Source of the DNA: JAVBUY01 sp031552735
Lineage (GTDB): Bacteria > Bacillota > Clostridia > Christensenellales > Aristaeellaceae
Direction of reading: 5' to 3'
NCBI GenBank assembly: GCA_031552735.1
Contig: JAVBMF010000051.1
Location: 1-51,246, forward strand
Length of the DNA: 51,246 nucleotides
Below are positions 46,974 to 51,246 of the stretch, in pieces; the first letter of the stretch is position 1; each line of letters begins with the position of its first letter. Made by a program: the position numbers and the translations under genes. The notes beneath the pieces are model-generated. The model was not told the origin of the DNA. It was given only the letters and a program-made list of their open reading frames with translations, and made no database searches.

Positions 46974-48599
46974 ATGGAAACAATGATCTTTGGACTCATG
47001 GGTGGCTTGGGGCTGTTCCTGTTTGGCATGAAAATGATGGGCGATGGGTTGGAACGCGTTGCCGGGGACAAACTGCGCGGGCTGCTCAACGTACTGACGA
47101 AGAACCGCCTGCTGGGTGTGCTGGTGGGCGCGGGCTTCACCATGCTGATCCAGTCGTCGTCGGCTACCACGGTGATGGTGGTCGGCTTTGTCAATGCCGG
47201 GCTGATGAACCTGCTGCAAGCCACCGGGGTCATCATGGGCGCAAACTTCGGTACGTCGATCACCGCGCAACTGGCGGCGTTCCACCTGAACGAAGTGGCG
47301 CCGGTCGCGCTGCTCGCCGGCGTGGTCATGATGCTGTTCTTTAAGCGGTCCATGACACAGCGCATTGGCACGGTGATCGCCGGTTTTGGCATTCTGTTTG
47401 TGGGCATGGATCTGATGAGCAAGGCGATGGCGCCGCTGCGCACCGATCCGGGCTTCATGAACCTCATGCAGACCGTGGCAACCAATCCGCTGCCCGCGCT
47501 GCTGACCGGCGTAGTGGTCACTTGCGTCATCCAGAGCTCTTCCGCCTCAATCGTGCTGGTGCAGCTGCTGGCGCAGCAGGGGCTGATCTCGCTGGAGATG
47601 TCGCTGTATATCTGCCTGGGCTGCGCCATCGGCACCTGTATCACCGCAATGCTGGCCTCGATCGGCACGACGCGCACCGCGCGCCGCGCGGCGGTGGTGC
47701 ACCTGCTGTATAATATCTTCGGCTCATCGCTGATGGCCATCGCGCTGCAATTCCTGCCACTGGCCGACTGGGTGCGCGCGCTGCCCGGCGAGCACAACGT
47801 GATGCGCGAGATCGCCAACGCGATGATGATCATGAAGCTGACCGAGGTGCTGATCTTCTTCCCGTTTGCCGATCTGCTGGCGAAGCTGGCGTGCCGGATC
47901 GTGCCCGGCGAAGACCCCAAGCCGGAGGAAAACCGCGTGTACTATCTCGATCCGCGTATCATCAGCACGCCGCCGATCGCCGTGGCGCAGGCCGTCAAGG
48001 AAGTCGAGCGCATGGGCAAGGTGGCTATCGAGAACCTGGCGCGCGCGATGCGGGGCTTTATGTCGAGCGATTTGAGCGAGTCGGATACGATCATGCGCAA
48101 CGAGGAACTGACCAACTACCTCAACCACGAGATCACCAAGTACCTGGTGCGCATCAGCCAGGAGGACCTGAACCCCAAAGACTCCACACTGGTCGGCACG
48201 CTGTATCACGTGATCAACGACCTGGAGCGCGTCGGCGACCACGCAGAGAACGTGCTGGAATACACGCAGAGCATGCACACCGAGGGCATCAAGTTTTCCG
48301 AACAGGCGCTGGGGGAATTGCGCGGCATGTATGACCGCGTGCACCGTATACTGCTCGACGCGATGGTCACCTTCCACACCCGCGAGACGGGCGCGTTGAG
48401 CGACATCCATGACCAGGAGGAGCGCATTGACGATGAAGAGAAGCGCCTGCAACAGGCGCACATCGACCGCCTGAGCGCCGGGCAATGCACCGCGCAAGCC
48501 GGGATGATCTTCTCTGAACTGCTCTCGAACCTGGAGCGCGTGGCCGACCATGCGACCAACATCGCCTTCTCGGTATCCACCGAGGGCGAGCCAGATTGA
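46974..48599 (+). CDS. Na/Pi cotransporter family protein with PhoU-like tail
   Basis: The 541-residue protein has the NptA/PF02690 architecture. Two inverted repeats each hold a QSSS motif ('LIQSSSATTVMVV' about 59-71, 'VIQSSSASIVLVQ' about 185-197), preceded by 'GGLGLFLFGMKMMGDGLERV'. A cytoplasmic PhoU-like helical region follows (about 340-535, 'VINDLERVGDHAENVLEYTQ', 'LLSNLERVADHATNIAFSVS'). It probably imports phosphate with sodium. The ATG at 46974 is chosen over a TTG at 46956 since only the former has a GTGAGG site upstream. Confidence 0.9.
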   Translation: METMIFGLMGGLGLFLFGMKMMGDGLERVAGDKLRGLLNVLTKNRLLGVLVGAGFTMLIQSSSATTVMVVGFVNAGLMNLLQATGVIMGANFGTSITAQLAAFHLNEVAPVALLAGVVMMLFFKRSMTQRIGTVIAGFGILFVGMDLMSKAMAPLRTDPGFMNLMQTVATNPLPALLTGVVVTCVIQSSSASIVLVQLLAQQGLISLEMSLYICLGCAIGTCITAMLASIGTTRTARRAAVVHLLYNIFGSSLMAIALQFLPLADWVRALPGEHNVMREIANAMMIMKLTEVLIFFPFADLLAKLACRIVPGEDPKPEENRVYYLDPRIISTPPIAVAQAVKEVERMGKVAIENLARAMRGFMSSDLSESDTIMRNEELTNYLNHEITKYLVRISQEDLNPKDSTLVGTLYHVINDLERVGDHAENVLEYTQSMHTEGIKFSEQALGELRGMYDRVHRILLDAMVTFHTRETGALSDIHDQEERIDDEEKRLQQAHIDRLSAGQCTAQAGMIFSELLSNLERVADHATNIAFSVSTEGEPD

Positions 48600-48673
48600 A
48601 CCAGCAAAAATGAGGGAAGCATAGAGATGCGCGGCGCGTTGTATGCGCAGAAACGATAGGGAGGTGGGTGAGC

Positions 48674-48892
48674 ATGCGCGATCCGATCGAGCGCACGCAC
48701 TCGGGATTCCGCGTGGCGGCGGGCGTGTTCGATTTTTTCGGCGTGGCGCTGGCGACAGTGTGCATCATCGGGCTGATGGTCATCCTGGCCAGCCTGTACA
48801 GTTGGCTGCGTCAGGATCTGAACACCACCTTTGCCGGCATCGGCAAGAACATCAATGAGGCGGTTGTGGTCGAAACGACCAAAAATCCATAA
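48674..48892 (+). CDS. Small single-pass membrane protein
   Basis: The 72-residue protein has a short charged N-terminus ('MRDPIERTHSGFRVAAG'), one long hydrophobic stretch (about 20-45) and a polar tail 'GKNINEAVVVETTKNP'. The ATG at 48674 is preferred because AGGGAGGTG lies 7 bases upstream; the GTG at 48668 abuts that site. No family is recognised. It sits between the phosphate cotransporter and a secreted protein and could be co-transcribed with either. Confidence 0.65.
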   Translation: MRDPIERTHSGFRVAAGVFDFFGVALATVCIIGLMVILASLYSWLRQDLNTTFAGIGKNINEAVVVETTKNP

Positions 48893-48916
48893 ACAGATCA
48901 ACAGGGAGGGGATACC

Positions 48917-49612
48917 ATGAAAAAGGCACTTGCAATCGCGCTGGCGTTGGCGCTGACCCTGGCACTCTGCACTGCGGCGCTGGCGGAGGATCCTACGGCG
49001 ATTTTGGTCAAGACCGGCGAGGCCATGCGCGCGGTGAAAAACATGACCATCGACGGTACCCTTGCGGTGGAGCTTGCCGGGCAGAGCATGGAAATTGCCA
49101 TGAACATGCTGATCTTTACCGAGCCGGTCAAGTTCAAAGTGACGATGAATAGCTCGGTGACCGGCAACATCGACATGTACATGGAGCAGACGGACGGACA
49201 ACTGATGACGTACATCAACATGGCTGGCCAATGGCAGGTGATGCCCATCAGCAGCGCCGAGGAAGCCATGCAGGCCATGCAGGTGCCCTCCGCCGAGTCG
49301 ATGTTCAAGCAAGCGCAAGCCATGCAGAGCCTGACGCTGGACGGCGAAGAGGACGTGGACGGAAAAACCTGCTACAAGATTTCCGGCATGGTGGACACGC
49401 CCGCGCAAGGCGACGTACCGGCGGTTCGCATGCCCATGTCGGTCTATATTGCCAAGGATGATTCCATGATGCTTCGCGCGGTGACCATCGCGACGACGGA
49501 TTTTCAGGGTCAGACCATGACGGCGACCACCACCATGGACTTCACGGGCTTCAACACGACCGCCGATTTTGAGGTTCCGGCGGAGGCGAAGGCGGCCAAA
49601 CCGGCCGCGTAA
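48917..49612 (+). CDS. Secreted LppX/LolA-like protein (DUF6612 type)
   Basis: The 231-residue protein has a signal peptide (1-23, 'KKALAIALALALTLALCTAA' ending ALA-E). The mature part opens 'AILVKTGEAMRAVKNMTIDG', repeats beta-strand patterns ('MYMEQTDGQLMTYINMAGQW') and ends 'TTADFEVPAEAKAAKPAA'. This is the pattern of DUF6612/LppX-like convex beta-sheet proteins, which may bind lipids. There is a Cys at residue 18 inside the signal, but no typical lipobox. GGGAGGGGATACC precedes the ATG. A strong terminator follows. Confidence 0.78.
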   Translation: MKKALAIALALALTLALCTAALAEDPTAILVKTGEAMRAVKNMTIDGTLAVELAGQSMEIAMNMLIFTEPVKFKVTMNSSVTGNIDMYMEQTDGQLMTYINMAGQWQVMPISSAEEAMQAMQVPSAESMFKQAQAMQSLTLDGEEDVDGKTCYKISGMVDTPAQGDVPAVRMPMSVYIAKDDSMMLRAVTIATTDFQGQTMTATTTMDFTGFNTTADFEVPAEAKAAKPAA

Positions 49613-49628
49613 GGTTTTCCCAAACAAG

Positions 49629-49655
49629 TGCCGCGAGCGATCGCGGCATTTTTTT
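49629..49655 (+). terminator. Terminator after the secreted protein
   Basis: An 8-bp perfect stem TGCCGCGA/TCGCGGCA with a 4-base loop is followed by seven T. Confidence 0.9.
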
Positions 49656-49671
49656 ATGCAGAGATTTGTGC

Positions 49672-49677
49672 TATACT
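49672..49677 (+). promoter_or_regulatory. Likely -10 box for the UDG pair
   Basis: A TATACT lies 29 bases before the chosen GTG start; the -35 is unclear. Confidence 0.4.
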
Positions 49678-49706
49678 GCATCCAGAAGATGTGCGGAGGG
49701 ATGCGC

Positions 49707-50285
49707 GTGAACGTTTCGTGGCCGACGCTGATGGCCGAGATTGGGGGCTGCGAAAAATGCGGCCTGTGCAAGACGCGCACGCGCGTCGTGCCCGGCGAGG
49801 GCGACCCGCACAGCGCGCTGATGTTCGTGGGCGAAGGCCCGGGCGCGCAAGAGGACGCTACCGGCCGCCCGTTCGTCGGCGCGGCGGGGCAACTGCTGGA
49901 CAAGATGCTGGCCGCCATCTCTCTGACGCGGCAACAGGTATACATCGCCAATGTGGTCAAGTGCCGCCCGCCGCAAAACCGCGTGCCAGACCCCGCCGAA
50001 GCCGCCGCTTGCCTGCCATATCTGCGCGCACAGGTGGCGCTGATACAGCCGCGCATCATCGTGTGCCTGGGCGCAACGCCCGCACGGTACCTGCTCGGCG
50101 AGGACACGCGTGTGACGCGCGACCGAGGCCGATGGATCGTGCGCGGGCACTACCACATGATGTGTACATTTCACCCGGCGGCGCTGCTGCGCGACGAGAC
50201 AAAAAAGCGTCCGGCGTGGGAGGATTTTCAGGCGATTTCGGCCACACTACAGCGTATTCAATCGCAACACGAGGAGGACGCATGA
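49707..50285 (+). CDS. Family 4 uracil-DNA glycosylase (4Fe-4S)
   Basis: The enzyme removes uracil from DNA to start base-excision repair. The 192-residue protein has the four cluster cysteines (Cys15, Cys18, Cys86, Cys102), motif A 'VGEGPGAQED' (41-50), 'GRPFVGAAGQLLDKML' (53-68), 'KCRPPQNRVPDPAEAAACLP' (85-104), and the C-terminal 'FHPAALLRD' (155-163). The start is probably the GTG at 49707, since GGAGGG abuts the ATG at 49701. Its stop overlaps the ATG of the next, related gene (ATGA). Confidence 0.92.
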   Translation: MNVSWPTLMAEIGGCEKCGLCKTRTRVVPGEGDPHSALMFVGEGPGAQEDATGRPFVGAAGQLLDKMLAAISLTRQQVYIANVVKCRPPQNRVPDPAEAAACLPYLRAQVALIQPRIIVCLGATPARYLLGEDTRVTRDRGRWIVRGHYHMMCTFHPAALLRDETKKRPAWEDFQAISATLQRIQSQHEEDA

Positions 50286-50884
50286 GCACGCCGATGGAAA
50301 AGTACCGCGAGGCATGCGGCAAGTTCTTTCAGGATATTTTCGTGGGACAAGATCGGGTGCTGGTCTTTGGCGAGGGGCCGGTTCACGCGCGGCTGATGCT
50401 CATCGGCGAGGCACCGGGCGAGCAGGAGACGCTGGCGCGCAGGCCGTTCGTGGGCAACGCGGGCAAGAACCTGGATCAGTTTCTGGCGGCAGTGTCGCTG
50501 GCGCGCGAGCAGCTCTACATCAGCAATACCGTCAAGGTACGCCCAACCAAGGTCAGTGCCAAGGGTCGCGTGTCCAACCGCCCGCCCAGCCGTGAGGAGA
50601 TCGCGCTGTTCCAGCCGTGGCTGCTGCGCGAGATTGCGCTGGTCGCGCCACAGGTGCTGGTGACGCTGGGCAACGTGGCGCTGCGCGCGGTCACCGGCAA
50701 GAACCTGACCATCGGGCAGGTGCATGGGCAATGGTTGTCGGTCGAGGGCCTCGCCATGCCGCTGTTTCCGCTGTATCATCCCGCCAGCGTCATCTATAAC
50801 CGCGCGCTGGCCGACACCTATGCCGAGGACATGCGTGCGCTGGCGGTGAGCTTGCGCGAACAGGAAGCGAAAGCCGACGTTTGA
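50282..50884 (+). CDS. Uracil-DNA glycosylase-like protein lacking the Fe-S cysteines
   Basis: The 200-residue paralogue keeps 'LIGEAPGEQETLARRPFVGN' (40-59), 'VTLGNVALRAVTG' and 'PLYHPASVIYN' (163-173), matching the uracil-pocket motifs of family 4/5 enzymes. Of the four cluster cysteines only one N-terminal Cys (12) is near a matching place: 'KVRPTKVS' has Val for Cys, and 'ALFQPWL' has no Cys. It also has Gln-Glu in motif A as in active UDGs. It is translationally coupled to the preceding UDG by ATGA. Whether it still cleaves uracil or another base is unknown. Confidence 0.82.
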   Translation: MSTPMEKYREACGKFFQDIFVGQDRVLVFGEGPVHARLMLIGEAPGEQETLARRPFVGNAGKNLDQFLAAVSLAREQLYISNTVKVRPTKVSAKGRVSNRPPSREEIALFQPWLLREIALVAPQVLVTLGNVALRAVTGKNLTIGQVHGQWLSVEGLAMPLFPLYHPASVIYNRALADTYAEDMRALAVSLREQEAKADV

Positions 50885-50939
50885 ACCGCGCGGATGTATG
50901 GTTGGGCGCGCAGGCATAGGCGCCGCATGGGTCGCATGC

Positions 50940-50945
50940 TATACT
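50940..50945 (+). promoter_or_regulatory. Likely -10 box for the NfeD-like gene
   Basis: TATACT lies 31 bases before the ATG; a -35 partner is not clear. Confidence 0.35.
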
Positions 50946-50976
50946 AAGCCCAAGTAACGCGGGAGGAGCGGTTCAC

Positions 50977-51246
50977 ATGTTGGATTTCATCATCAACAAT
51001 CTGCCCATTATTTTGTGCTTGGCGGCGGGCATGGGCCTGATTGTGCTGGAGGTATTTTTGCCCGGCTTCGGCGTGCCCGGCATCTCGGGCATTGTGCTGC
51101 TGCTGACCGCCATCGGCATTACGATGTATAACTACGGCGGGGTGGCCGCGCTGGGCATGACCATCGTCGTCATCGCGGTGCTGGCGGTGATGGTATCGGT
51201 GTCGCTCAAGTCGGCGTCGCACGGCGCACTGTCGCGCTCGCCGCTG
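50977..51246 (+). CDS. NfeD-like membrane protein (partial, cut by window end)
   Basis: The first 90 residues are present and no stop is reached. They include hydrophobic helices with 'GLIVLEVFLPGFGVPGISGI' (residues 20-39), the signature of NfeD-type proteins that act with stomatin/flotillin-like or ClpP-class membrane proteases, and 'ALGMTIVVIAVLAVMVSVSL'. GGGAGGAGCGGTTCAC precedes the ATG. The rest, including the C-terminal OB-fold, lies beyond the window. NfeD and flotillin genes are often adjacent, which should be looked for just downstream. Confidence 0.82.
   Translation, partial: MLDFIINNLPIILCLAAGMGLIVLEVFLPGFGVPGISGIVLLLTAIGITMYNYGGVAALGMTIVVIAVLAVMVSVSLKSASHGALSRSPL

Overview
The window is about 51 kb of a GC-rich (roughly 60% by eye) bacterial chromosome, densely coded on both strands. 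It looks like a high-GC member of the Clostridia, within Bacillota. The signs are consensus sigma-A promoters with TTG/GTG starts behind strong Shine-Dalgarno sites, a T-box leader on tyrS, a CggR-type regulator heading a glycolytic cluster, CdaA/CdaR, and spore-lineage proteins (a SpoIID/LytB-domain protein and a BofA-family protein). No rRNA, tRNA, CRISPR array or complete prophage was seen.

Layout. 1-6 kb: a flavin reductase, then a c-di-AMP operon (cdaA, cdaR, a membrane protein with a very acidic tail, a PIG-V-like mannosyltransferase). 6-12 kb: a YkvI-like transporter, alr, 5-formyl-THF cyclo-ligase, a membrane protein, rsmD-coaD-coiled coil, a CopZ-like protein and a lone holin-like protein. 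12-19 kb: a three-gene signalling operon (GGDEF cyclase, 1431-residue hybrid kinase, REC/HD-GYP phosphodiesterase). 19-29.5 kb: sodC, yhcH, a HEAT-like repeat protein, an RNA methyltransferase with a GT2 glycosyltransferase, class II aldolase, secreted proteins including SpoIID/LytB-SH3, a GyrI-like protein and DUF1622. 29.7-36.2 kb: the F1Fo ATP synthase operon. 36.3-42.3 kb: an anchored protein, BofA, then cggR-pgk-tpiA-gpmI. 42.3-51.2 kb: a zinc-ribbon/XRE divergent pair, yigZ and tyrS under a T-box, a DMT permease, a Na/Pi cotransporter, two tandem uracil-DNA glycosylase-like genes and a partial NfeD-like gene.

Three things stand out. (1) The ATP synthase operon has no separate delta gene. 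The C-terminal domain of delta is fused in frame to the N-terminus of alpha, and an internal ATG with a Shine-Dalgarno-like site sits at the domain junction. (2) Two 159-bp elements with GGGTGTGTTTCAA-type ends lie in transcribed leaders. One is placed exactly in the loop of the tyrS T-box terminator. A 163-bp element with 24-bp terminal inverted repeats supplies the last codons and the stop of a zinc-ribbon gene. (3) A further hairpin repeat is present as a 125-bp-period tandem pair plus degenerate relatives. All these elements share a central GGCGTA/TACGCC-type hairpin, which suggests non-autonomous mobile palindromes active in this lineage.

The genes link second-messenger signalling (c-di-AMP and c-di-GMP), central glycolysis under CggR, energy coupling by the ATP synthase, and cell-envelope/sporulation functions. 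All functional calls are from sequence recognition alone; no database search was run.
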